DNA of 64,000 bases from Subtercola sp. (GTDB lineage: Bacteria > Actinomycetota > Actinomycetes > Actinomycetales > Microbacteriaceae), in assembly GCA_025463765.1 (NCBI GenBank), contig JAODBC010000022.1:1-64000 (forward strand), written 5' to 3'. Of this stretch, positions 55,741-64,000 are shown in pieces. Under the pieces are notes generated by a model. The model worked only from the letters and a program-made list of their open reading frames with translations. It ran no database searches and had not been told where the DNA came from. The position numbers and the translations under genes were made by a program. Within the stretch, counting starts at the first letter, position 1. Every line of letters begins with the position of its first letter.

Positions 55741-57897
55741 CCCGACGACGACCTCGGGCTCATCTCGGGGCGCTACCGGCTGGGCGAGCTGCTCGGCACG
55801 GGCGGTTCGGCGTCGGTGTTCGAAGCCGTCGACACTCAGGCCATGGACACGCAGGCCGTCGACACGCAGGCCGTCGACACGCAGGCCGTCGAGACGCAGG
55901 CCGTCGAGACGCAGACCGTCGAGACGCAGACCGTCGACTCGCAGGCCGTCGACTCGCAGGCCGTGGACACGCAGGCCGTGGACTCGCAGGCCGTCGACTC
56001 GCGGGTGCCGGGTGCGCGGCCTGCCGCGGCGGGTGAAGGAGGCGCCGCGGGGGCGGCCTCGGCGCGTGCCGCACCGACGATCGTTGCGCTGAAGATCTTG
56101 CATCCGCATCTGTCGCGCTCAGCCAGCGCGCGCGAGGCGTTTTTCGTCGAAGCGTGGGCGGCGTCAAAGCTTCGGCACCCGAACATCGCCGGGGTGCTCG
56201 GCGTCGGTGTACACGATTCGTCGGGGGAGCAGCGCGCCTGGATCGCGATGCAACGTGCCGAGGGAACAAGTCTCGCGGAGTTCGTCGACGCGCACGGCGC
56301 CCTCACGGTTTCGCAGGCGCTCGACCTCGCCGACGGCGTGCTGCAGGCGCTGGAAGCGGCACACGCCCTGGGGCTGGTTCATCGCGATATCTCGCCAGCG
56401 AACATCATGATCGCCGCAACCGCAACCGCAACCCCGCCTGGCGCCCCACCCCGGCTGCGCTCGGTGCAGGTGGTCGACTTCGGCCTCGCCGATGCGGCGG
56501 GCCGGCCCGCGCTCGGCTTCGACATTCTTCGCAGCGCATCGAGCAGCGCGTCGAGCAGCGCATCGAGAAGAACGTCGAGCAGAACGTCGAGGTCGCGCGC
56601 CTCGCAAGGCGTTCTCGGCAGCGCCAACTACATGGCGCCCGAGCAGGCCCTCGGGCTCGCCGTCGACGAGCGCGGCGACCTCTACCAGCTCGGCGCGGTG
56701 CTCTACTTCGCCGTGACGGGTCAGCCCCCGTTCCTCCGAGACTCCACTTCGGCCGTGATGCGCGCACACGTCACCGCCCCGCCGCCCATCGCATCGGTCA
56801 GCCGGCCGGGCATCGACCGCAGGTTCGACCGGATGATCGCGCGGGCCATGCTCAAAGACCCCGCCCTCCGGCCCCAGTCGGCTGCCGCGTTCCGCGCGCA
56901 GGTGACCGAACTGGCAGCTGCGCTCGACCGGGGCCATGCAAACGAACGAGTGACCGTTGTTCACCCGGCAGACCGCACGATCGGCACGGTCTCGACCGCG
57001 GGCACCGTGCGGATGCCCGCGGTGGCCCCGCCGCACACAGCGCCGCCCACGACCTCGCGGTCGCCGGGCGCGGTGGCTGTCGCGCCGTCGGCCCCCGTCG
57101 TGGCGTCGGCTCGGCGCGCGGGCCCAACCACGACCGCGACCACGACCGCGCCACGAACTCGCGCACGCTCGGGCGGGGCGATCTGGCTCGCCGCCATTCT
57201 CACGGCGACGGTCATCGCCGTGGTCTGGGTGCTCGGTTCCAACGTGTCGAGTTCTTCGTCGATCGCCGCACCCACGGTCGCTTCAACCGCGTCGCCGGAG
57301 TCGTCGTCGCCTGAGCCGTCGCCATCCGGGCCCGGTTCGTCGGCCGCCCCGCAGCCGTCGCCGACCGCGGCAGGCGTGCCGACGGTGACCGCTCCGCCGC
57401 CACAGACCGCCCCGCCAGGCCTCGGGCCGGCCCTCGTCGGCGTGCCGCCCGTGTCTTTACTGAGCCTCGCGGATGCCCGGCTCGCCGCTCAGGCACGGGG
57501 ACTCACGATCGGCGCCGTCACCCCTCAAGACTCCGCCCTGCCCGCCGACACGGTACTCGCCAGTGACCCTGCAGTCGGTACGACGGTGCCGATCGGTTCG
57601 GTCGTGAACCTGACAGCCGCATCGGGCAGCAACCTCGTTCCGCCGATCGTCTCCCTCACTCAAGCCGAGGCGATCGACGCCGTGCAGGCAGCAGGACTCG
57701 TCGCTGTCGTGACGTTCCTGCCGTCGTCGAGCCGAACGGCGGGAACCGTTTCGAGTACCAGTCCTCGCACCGGCACGCGTGTTGCCCTGGGCTCGTCGGT
57801 GACGATCGCGGTCGCTCAGCCACCCGTTCCGGTGCCGACGACGAGCGCCACACCCGGCGCACCGGTGCCCAGCACGAGCCCGACGGCCACGCGGTGA
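55732..57897 (+). CDS. PASTA-domain Ser/Thr protein kinase (PknB-like) with repeat inserts in the kinase domain
   Basis: GTGGSASV, VALKILHP, HRDISPANI, VDFGLA, YMAPEQALG motifs; TM IWLAAILTATVIAVVWVLGSN; extracellular PASTA-like repeats. Confidence 0.9.
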   Translation: MTEPDDDLGLISGRYRLGELLGTGGSASVFEAVDTQAMDTQAVDTQAVDTQAVETQAVETQTVETQTVDSQAVDSQAVDTQAVDSQAVDSRVPGARPAAAGEGGAAGAASARAAPTIVALKILHPHLSRSASAREAFFVEAWAASKLRHPNIAGVLGVGVHDSSGEQRAWIAMQRAEGTSLAEFVDAHGALTVSQALDLADGVLQALEAAHALGLVHRDISPANIMIAATATATPPGAPPRLRSVQVVDFGLADAAGRPALGFDILRSASSSASSSASRRTSSRTSRSRASQGVLGSANYMAPEQALGLAVDERGDLYQLGAVLYFAVTGQPPFLRDSTSAVMRAHVTAPPPIASVSRPGIDRRFDRMIARAMLKDPALRPQSAAAFRAQVTELAAALDRGHANERVTVVHPADRTIGTVSTAGTVRMPAVAPPHTAPPTTSRSPGAVAVAPSAPVVASARRAGPTTTATTTAPRTRARSGGAIWLAAILTATVIAVVWVLGSNVSSSSSIAAPTVASTASPESSSPEPSPSGPGSSAAPQPSPTAAGVPTVTAPPPQTAPPGLGPALVGVPPVSLLSLADARLAAQARGLTIGAVTPQDSALPADTVLASDPAVGTTVPIGSVVNLTAASGSNLVPPIVSLTQAEAIDAVQAAGLVAVVTFLPSSSRTAGTVSSTSPRTGTRVALGSSVTIAVAQPPVPVPTTSATPGAPVPSTSPTATR
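55828..56004 (+). repeat. 15-bp coding minisatellite, 11 full copies plus a partial (VDTQA)n
   Basis: GTCGACACGCAGGCC-type units encoding VDTQA/VETQT/VDSQA. Confidence 0.93.
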
Positions 57898-57905
57898 CGA
57901 TGCCA

Positions 57906-57957
57906 CCCGGTCACGACAACCGCCCGGTCACGACAACCACCCGGTCACGACCACCAC
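57906..57957. repeat. 17-bp tandem repeat, three units
   Basis: CCCGGTCACGACAACCG CCCGGTCACGACAACCA CCCGGTCACGACCACCA. Confidence 0.85.
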
Positions 57958-58102
57958 TCGGGCGACCGCCCCAAACCGCGTCGCTTCATCACGACCACGC
58001 AACGTCTGCTTCATACGCGATTGGCCTGCCGTTCATCCGCCGCCCGCACCATCGAGCCTGTGGTGATCAGCCTGCCCGAGGCGTGCCTCGAGGAGGTGCG
58101 CT

Positions 58103-59269
58103 GTGGCTAAGAGACGAACGTTCGAGTCACTGACCGACGTGCACAGCCTGCTCACCGACAAGACCAGCGTGAAAGAACCTGTCGAACGCGTTTTCGCCGA
58201 GGAGATCGAGGGCTCTGAGCCGCAACGACCCGACGACTCGCCTGAAACCGATGGCCGCACGACACGAAACCGCCGTGAACCGACGAATTACGGCGGCGAC
58301 GACCGCCGCTCGCTGGTCTCGACGCCGTCACGCTCGGACTCGGTCTTCAAGTTGGTCTCTTTCACCGCCGGCGCGACGACCGTGGGAATCATGCTCGCTG
58401 TCGGGCTCTTCCTCTCACTGCGCGCGAATGATGCGCTGCAGGTCGAGGGCATCAATTTTCTGTTCGAACAGCAGTGGTCGCCAGACACTCACCAGTTCGG
58501 AATCGCCGCAGTGATCTTCGGAACGTTCACCATCGCGATCATCGCGATGTTCGTCGGTGTACCACTCGCTGTGGGTACAGCGTTGCTGCTCTCCGAGGTC
58601 GTGCGAGGGCCGTTGCGGTCTTTTATGGTGTCGATGGTCGACCTGATGGCCGCCGTTCCGAGCGTCGTTTTCGGGCTGTGGGGGCTTTTCTTTCTGCAGG
58701 CCAACGTCATTCCGGTGTCGAAATGGATCTCGACGTACTTCGCCTGGATTCCGGTTTTCGCCGTGCAAGACTCGGCGACCGGCCAGACCCTCACCGAAGC
58801 GAGCGCGTTCACGTCGTCGGCCTTCATCGCAGGCATCGTCGTGGGGCTCATGGTCGTGCCCACGCAGACCTCGGTGATGCGCGAGGCCTTCTCGCAGGCT
58901 CCCGTCGGCGAGCGCGAGGCGGCTTTCGCGCTCGGCTCGACCCGGTGGGGCATGATCCGAACGGTGGTGCTGCCGTTCGGCCGGGGCGGGATGATCGGGG
59001 GCGTGATGCTGGGCCTAGGACGGGCCCTGGGCGAGACCATCGCGGTGTACCTGATCATCTCGCCCATCTTCACCATCAACTGGGAGGTGCTGAAGACGGG
59101 CACGAACTCCGTCTCGGCGCTCATCGCCCTGCGCTACGGCGAGGCCACGCAATTCGGCCTCTCCGCCCTGATGGCCGCGGGCCTCGTGCTGTTCTTGATC
59201 ACCCTGATCGTGAACTTCACGGCCTCGTCGATCGTCGCCCGATCGCGCTCCGGCGCCCAAACGAATTGA
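58103..59269 (+). CDS. pstC: Phosphate ABC transporter permease PstC with about 90-aa N-terminal extension
   Basis: EVVRGPLRSFMVSMVDLMAAVPSVVFGLWGLFFL ... FALGSTRWGMIRTVVLPFGRGGMIGGVMLGLGRALGETIAVYLI. Confidence 0.9.
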   Translation: MAKRRTFESLTDVHSLLTDKTSVKEPVERVFAEEIEGSEPQRPDDSPETDGRTTRNRREPTNYGGDDRRSLVSTPSRSDSVFKLVSFTAGATTVGIMLAVGLFLSLRANDALQVEGINFLFEQQWSPDTHQFGIAAVIFGTFTIAIIAMFVGVPLAVGTALLLSEVVRGPLRSFMVSMVDLMAAVPSVVFGLWGLFFLQANVIPVSKWISTYFAWIPVFAVQDSATGQTLTEASAFTSSAFIAGIVVGLMVVPTQTSVMREAFSQAPVGEREAAFALGSTRWGMIRTVVLPFGRGGMIGGVMLGLGRALGETIAVYLIISPIFTINWEVLKTGTNSVSALIALRYGEATQFGLSALMAAGLVLFLITLIVNFTASSIVARSRSGAQTN

Positions 59270-59282
59270 CCCAGGCAGACGG

Positions 59283-60665
59283 ATGACCGACGTCACCACT
59301 TTCGAGCGCCCCGTCGCCGACGACCTCGAGCCGGGCGCCGAGCCCACGGCCGGCCATACGACGGCCGGCCAGACGACGGCCGGTCACGCGACGCCTCCCA
59401 CGTTCATCCCGAACCCGGCCGACACGCCGATCGGCCCGCGCCGCGGGGTGCGCGAGTCGACACTGGATGAACGGTTCAACATCATCGGGGCTCTGCTGGC
59501 AGGCCCGGCCATCGCCACCGTGCTGTTCGGCTGGTTGACCCCGCTGACCGGCCCGGTGGGCTGGGTCGTCATCGCCTATCTCGCCTTCATCGGCATCTAC
59601 GTTCTGCTCGTGTCGCTGCGCGCCGACCGCGAAGAGGTCAAAGACCGCGTGCTCAGCGTGCTGCTGATCAGTGCCGGGGTGGTTCTGTTCGGCGCTCTCG
59701 TGTTCGTGGTGGTGTACACCGTCAGTCGGGGCTTCGAGGCGCTGCTGCACGTCAACTTCTTCACCCAGACCATGCAGCTCGCGGGGCCGCTCGACGGGCT
59801 CGACGTCGGCGGAATCTCGCACGCGATCGTGGGCACGCTCATCCAGATCTCCATCGCACTGGTCATCACCGTGCCGCTCGGAATCACGACCGCGGTGTTC
59901 TTGAACGAGATCGGCGGGCGTTTCGCCCGATTCGTGCGCACCATCTCTGACGCGATGACCGCGCTGCCGTCGATCGTGGCGGGGCTGTTCATCTATGCCG
60001 CGTTCATCCAGCTCGTCACGCATCAACGTTCGGGGTTGGCGGCTGCGCTGGCGATCTCGGTAATGATGCTGCCCATCATGATCCGGGCATCCGATGTGGT
60101 GCTGCGGCTGGTGCCGGGCAACCTGCGCGAAGCGTCGTACGCGCTCGGCTCGACGCGCTGGCACACGGTGTGGTCTGTGGTGCTGCCGACGGCTCGCTCG
60201 GGCATCGTCACCGCGGTGATTCTGGCGACGGCGCGTGGAATCGGCGAGACCTCGCCCGTTCTGCTCACGTCGGGCATCACCGCCGTGATGAACGTGAATC
60301 CGTTCGAGGGGCCGATGATCTCGTTGCCGTTGCAGGTGTTCGACTTCGTGAAGTCGCCCGAGCCGGCCCTTGTCATTCGCGGATTCGGCACCGCCGCCGT
60401 GCTCATTCTGCTCGTGCTGCTGTTGTTCGTCGTGGCGCGCATCATCGGCGGCAAGGGGCCCGGGCAGCTCTCCGATGCTCAGCGTCGCCGGGCGGCGCAG
60501 CGGTCGATGGATGATCTGCAGCGCATCACGACCAAGAGGTATTCGGTCCCCGCAGTAGTACCCGCTTCGCCCGCCATGACCAGCACACCCGCCAGCACAC
60601 CGGCCAGCACGCCCCCCACACCGCCGGCCCCGACACCGACACCCACCGAGGAGCCGACACCGTGA
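59283..60665 (+). CDS. pstA: Phosphate ABC transporter permease PstA
   Basis: ITVPLGITTAVFLNEIGGRFARFVRTISDAMTALPSIVAGLFIYAAF ... YALGSTRWHTVWSVVLPTARSGIVTAVILATARGIGETSPVLL. Confidence 0.9.
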   Translation: MTDVTTFERPVADDLEPGAEPTAGHTTAGQTTAGHATPPTFIPNPADTPIGPRRGVRESTLDERFNIIGALLAGPAIATVLFGWLTPLTGPVGWVVIAYLAFIGIYVLLVSLRADREEVKDRVLSVLLISAGVVLFGALVFVVVYTVSRGFEALLHVNFFTQTMQLAGPLDGLDVGGISHAIVGTLIQISIALVITVPLGITTAVFLNEIGGRFARFVRTISDAMTALPSIVAGLFIYAAFIQLVTHQRSGLAAALAISVMMLPIMIRASDVVLRLVPGNLREASYALGSTRWHTVWSVVLPTARSGIVTAVILATARGIGETSPVLLTSGITAVMNVNPFEGPMISLPLQVFDFVKSPEPALVIRGFGTAAVLILLVLLLFVVARIIGGKGPGQLSDAQRRRAAQRSMDDLQRITTKRYSVPAVVPASPAMTSTPASTPASTPPTPPAPTPTPTEEPTP

Positions 60666-62302
60666 CGCCGCGCATCCGTTTCATCCGCTTGGTCACTGCC
60701 GCCGCGGCACTCATCGTGCTGCTGTTCAGCTCGGCCGGCGGGGTCGCCGTGCAGAGCGCTTCGGCCGACACGTACGTGCCCATCAGCGGCAGTGGCTCCA
60801 CGTGGTCGCAGAACGCGCTCGACCAGTGGCGAAAGAACGTCGCGGCGAACTACGGCATGACGGTGAACTACTCGGGCACCGGGTCATCTGCCGGGCGACA
60901 AGACTTCATCACCGGCGCGGTCGATTTTGCGGTGAGCGAGATTCCGTTTCAGGCGCAGCCCGAAGACGGCTCTGCGCCCGAGGTTCCGTCGACGAAATAC
61001 GCCTACATGCCGATCGTCGCCGGTGGCACGTCGTTCATGTACAACCTCAAGATCGGTGGCAAGCGGGTCACCAACCTGCGTCTCGACGGCGACGTGATCA
61101 CCAAGATCTTCACCGGGGCCATCACGAACTGGAACGACCCGGCCATCCAGAAAGACAACCCGGGCCTGGCCATGCCCGACAAGCCCATCGTGCCGGTGCT
61201 GCGCAGCGACGGATCGGGTTCGACGGCGCAGTTCACCCTGTGGATGTCGAAGAAGCACTCCGATCTGTGGAACACGTTCTGCACCTCGGTCGGCCGCGCC
61301 ACTCCGTGCGGGCTCACCTCGCAATACCCCGGGTTCGGCAACGCCAAGCTGCAGAACGGCTCGCTCGGTGTCGCCGGCTACGTCAGCCAGGATTACGGCG
61401 AAGGCGCCATCACGTACGTGGAATACTCCTACGCCCTGAAGTCGGGCTTTCCCGTGGCGAAGGTGCTCAACAACGCGGGCTACTACATCGAGCCGACCGC
61501 TCCCTCGGTGGCCGTCGCGCTCGTCGGCGCGACGATCAACCCCAACCTCACCCAGGAGCTGAGCGGCGTCTACAACAACACCGACCCGCGAACGTACCCG
61601 CTGTCGAGTTACTCGTACATGATCATCCCTACCGAGGTGAAGGGCATCTTCACGGCGGAGAAGGGCAAGACGCTGGGCGCATTCACCAGCTATCTGCTCT
61701 GCGAGGGCCAGCAACAGGCGGCGGCTCTCGGGTATTCGCCGTTGCCGCTGAACCTCGTGCAGGCCGCCTCCGACCAGGTCAAACGAATACCGGGAGGCCC
61801 GGCGGGCGGTGTAGATCTGGCGAACTGCAACAACCCGGCACTCACGATTCTCAACTCGGCGCCGCAGCCCGCCGCGTGCGACCAACAAGGCCCCAATCAG
61901 TGCACGACCGGAACGGCCGGCGCCGTCACAGACACGCCCGTAACCGGGTCGGGGTCTGGCGGCGCGGCGGCGAACGCCCCCGCCGGTTCGGCTGGCGCTG
62001 CCGGCTCGGCGGCTGCGGCGGCAAGCGGTGCGGCGGCGGGCGGTGCGGCAGCGGCGAGTTCGGCGGCGGCTGATCCTGCGGCGGCGGCGGCCGCCTCGAA
62101 CACGGCCGTCTACGACGCGAACGGGGCTGTGGTGACCGGGTCTGCGGCTGTGGGTGCGGCGGTCGCCGTCTCTAGACCGCTGTCGCTCGACGACTCGGCT
62201 TTCGGAGCGCAACAGATCGTGATGATCGCGGCGGGCGTGCTTCTGCTGCTGGCCATCGTGCTGCCACCGTTTCTCTCTCGTCGACTTCGACGGCATCGTT
62301 AG
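60662..62302 (+). CDS. pstS: PstS-like phosphate-binding protein with C-terminal TM anchor
   Basis: VPISGSGSTWSQNALDQWRKNVAANYGMTVNYSGTGSSAGRQDFITGAVDFAVSEIPF ... VLRSDGSGSTAQFTLWM; Ala/Gly-rich linker then QQIVMIAAGVLLLLAIVLPPFLSRRLRRHR. Confidence 0.9.
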   Translation: MTPRIRFIRLVTAAAALIVLLFSSAGGVAVQSASADTYVPISGSGSTWSQNALDQWRKNVAANYGMTVNYSGTGSSAGRQDFITGAVDFAVSEIPFQAQPEDGSAPEVPSTKYAYMPIVAGGTSFMYNLKIGGKRVTNLRLDGDVITKIFTGAITNWNDPAIQKDNPGLAMPDKPIVPVLRSDGSGSTAQFTLWMSKKHSDLWNTFCTSVGRATPCGLTSQYPGFGNAKLQNGSLGVAGYVSQDYGEGAITYVEYSYALKSGFPVAKVLNNAGYYIEPTAPSVAVALVGATINPNLTQELSGVYNNTDPRTYPLSSYSYMIIPTEVKGIFTAEKGKTLGAFTSYLLCEGQQQAAALGYSPLPLNLVQAASDQVKRIPGGPAGGVDLANCNNPALTILNSAPQPAACDQQGPNQCTTGTAGAVTDTPVTGSGSGGAAANAPAGSAGAAGSAAAAASGAAAGGAAAASSAAADPAAAAAASNTAVYDANGAVVTGSAAVGAAVAVSRPLSLDDSAFGAQQIVMIAAGVLLLLAIVLPPFLSRRLRRHR

Positions 62303-62317
62303 GGCCGCCACGCTGCT

Positions 62318-62361
62318 GCCGGATGACCGTTTCGAACCTCTGCGTTCGGCGGTCATCCGGC
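62318..62361. terminator. Hairpin downstream of pstS
   Basis: GCCGGATGACCG ... CGGTCATCCGGC, 12-bp perfect arms. Confidence 0.7.
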
Positions 62362-62531
62362 TTGCCCTTCGCCCCTCAGAACGCGGGTGGGTCTGCTCTG
62401 AGGCGCCTACCCCAGCACGCAATCTCTGAAGCCGGACTCGTTCGTGATTCGTTCATCTGAGCGACACGAACCGACCCTACTTTGATGCCGTTCCCCTATG
62501 AAACCGCTGATTTTCAGCTTGGAGTCTGCCC

Positions 62532-64000
62532 GTGTTCTCTTCGCCTCGTCACAGACTGAGGAAGCGCCGCACCGTCGCGAAGTCCGCGATGGTGGGCGTG
62601 GTCGTCGGCCTGGCCGTCGGGGCTATCGTCGCGTTCAGCGGCATCGCCGTGACGCCGCAGACCGCGCGGGCCGATGCCTCCTCTGCCGTCACCGTGACGG
62701 CGGCATCGCAAGACACCGACCTCGCGACTGCACCGTTTCCGAAACTCTCGGTGACCGTATCGCAGACGCGCGACCTCACCTCGCAGGGCATCCAGGTCTC
62801 GTGGACCGGCGCCGCGAAGTCGGAGGTGCCGAGCGGCCAGACCGGCGGCACGAACTTCTTTCAGATCGCGCAGTGCTGGGGAGCCGACAACGACACCCAG
62901 CCCGACCGCACGAAGTGCCAGTACGGCGCGTTCGGCACCCCCGGTGATTCGCGCGATTCGTTGTTCTCAGATGCCAGCCCGGCCACCGAAGATGTGACGT
63001 ACACGGCACCCTCGACGGGCCCGTTCAACCCAGCCTACAGCGCTATTCCGTTCGTGTCTGCCACGGGCGTCACGGTGAGTTCCATCAAAGACGGTGTCAA
63101 AGACGACACGGTGAACGTGAACAGCAACCAGTTCTTCACGCAGCAGACCACCAACGAGATTTCGTGGGCCGGTTCGGGCACCGACGGCACCGGCTCGGCG
63201 AAATTCGAAGTGCAGACCGCGGCGCAGTCGCCTGGGCTGGGCTGTGGAGCCCGCGTGGCCGCCGCCGATGGCGCAGCGGTCGGAACGTCGTGCTGGCTGG
63301 TGATCATTCCCCGCGGCACAGCCGACGCCGGTGGCAATAACGTCACCGGTTCCGGGCTCTTCTACGATGCGTGGAAGCACCGCGTCGCCGTGAAGCTGTC
63401 GTTCAAACCGCTCGGTGTCAGCTGCACGATCGGTGCGGCCGAGCGTCAGCTCTCGGGCAGTGAGCTGATCGCGGGCGCGGTCGCCTCCTGGCAACCCGCG
63501 CTCTGCGGGGCGGCGGGCGGTTCGGCGTACACCATACTCTCGGGCAGCGAATCCGATGCGGCTCTCGCCGCGAACGGCACCGAGGTGCAGCCCCTGGCGT
63601 TGACGTCGCGCGCCCTGTCGATCGCCGACGTGCCCGACGAGCTCGAATACGCTCCGGTGGCATTGACCGGGGTGTCGATCGGGTTCGCCATCGACCGTGA
63701 GCCGAGCGCGTTCGGCGACGTTCCGGCCAGTGCCGAAGACAGTGCCCGGCTGCCGTTCACGTCGCTGAACCTGACCCCGCGCCTGGTGGCGAAGCTGCTC
63801 ACGAACTCGTATCTCGACTCGTTGCCGACCGGTGCCGACAAGTCGGAGCTGAACTACAAAAGCCCGACCGACCCTGGCAAGAACGCCAGAAACCTGACGC
63901 TCGACCCCGACTTTCTCGCTGTCAACGATAAGGAATGGCAGTACCAGAACATCACCTCACCGTCGCTCGCCGACCTGCTCGAGCCGCAGGGGCGCTCTGA
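62532..64000 (+). CDS. Large secreted protein, 3' truncated by window (absent from ORF track)
   Basis: GTG start; VFSSPRHRLRKRRTVAKSAMVGVVVGLAVGAIVAFSGIAVTPQTARADASSAVTVTAASQD...; frame appears open to the window end. Confidence 0.75.
   Translation, partial: MFSSPRHRLRKRRTVAKSAMVGVVVGLAVGAIVAFSGIAVTPQTARADASSAVTVTAASQDTDLATAPFPKLSVTVSQTRDLTSQGIQVSWTGAAKSEVPSGQTGGTNFFQIAQCWGADNDTQPDRTKCQYGAFGTPGDSRDSLFSDASPATEDVTYTAPSTGPFNPAYSAIPFVSATGVTVSSIKDGVKDDTVNVNSNQFFTQQTTNEISWAGSGTDGTGSAKFEVQTAAQSPGLGCGARVAAADGAAVGTSCWLVIIPRGTADAGGNNVTGSGLFYDAWKHRVAVKLSFKPLGVSCTIGAAERQLSGSELIAGAVASWQPALCGAAGGSAYTILSGSESDAALAANGTEVQPLALTSRALSIADVPDELEYAPVALTGVSIGFAIDREPSAFGDVPASAEDSARLPFTSLNLTPRLVAKLLTNSYLDSLPTGADKSELNYKSPTDPGKNARNLTLDPDFLAVNDKEWQYQNITSPSLADLLEPQGRS

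Noticed and set aside
60884-62422. 512-aa minus-strand ORF
   Set aside because: Shadow of pstS; Arg/Gly/Ala-rich with no motifs

Overview
64 kb of high-GC actinobacterial chromosome; gene content suggests Microbacteriaceae (inference). No rRNA, tRNA, CRISPR array or transposase was recognised. Main blocks: (1) 5'-truncated DUF222/HNH endonuclease followed by minisatellites, then a quinone oxidoreductase/TetR pair; (2) a compact operon (4.8-10.1 kb) of FprA-like reductase, flavodoxin, cytochrome P450, HtaA-like domain protein, aldo/keto reductase and creatininase-like protein; (3) a large myo-inositol locus (10.2-28.2 kb): ABC importer, transaldolase-like protein, GntR/IolR-like regulator, iolC, Cgl0159-like aldolase, mmsA/iolA, iolB, iolD, iolE, iolG, iolH-like, sugar isomerase, tautomerase and sugar-porter MFS; (4) mixed housekeeping/efflux/hydrolase genes with several gene relics; (5) a Clp AAA+ chaperone behind a perfect HAIR (HspR) operator; (6) an AbiEi-like gene bracketed by inverted copies of one imperfect hairpin; (7) a GntR-prpD-prpB-prpC methylcitrate operon with two TGTGTATACAC operators 52 bp apart; (8) a minisatellite-dense 5 kb region ending in a PASTA Ser/Thr kinase whose catalytic domain holds two repeat-derived inserts; (9) a pstC-pstA-pstS cluster with a C-terminally anchored PstS, followed by a large secreted ORF running off the window. 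Best candidates for undescribed biology: the P450-coupled leaderless HtaA-like protein, the AbiEi gene with its flanking hairpin pair, and the repeat-expanded kinase locus. All family calls come from reading translations by eye; no searches were run.
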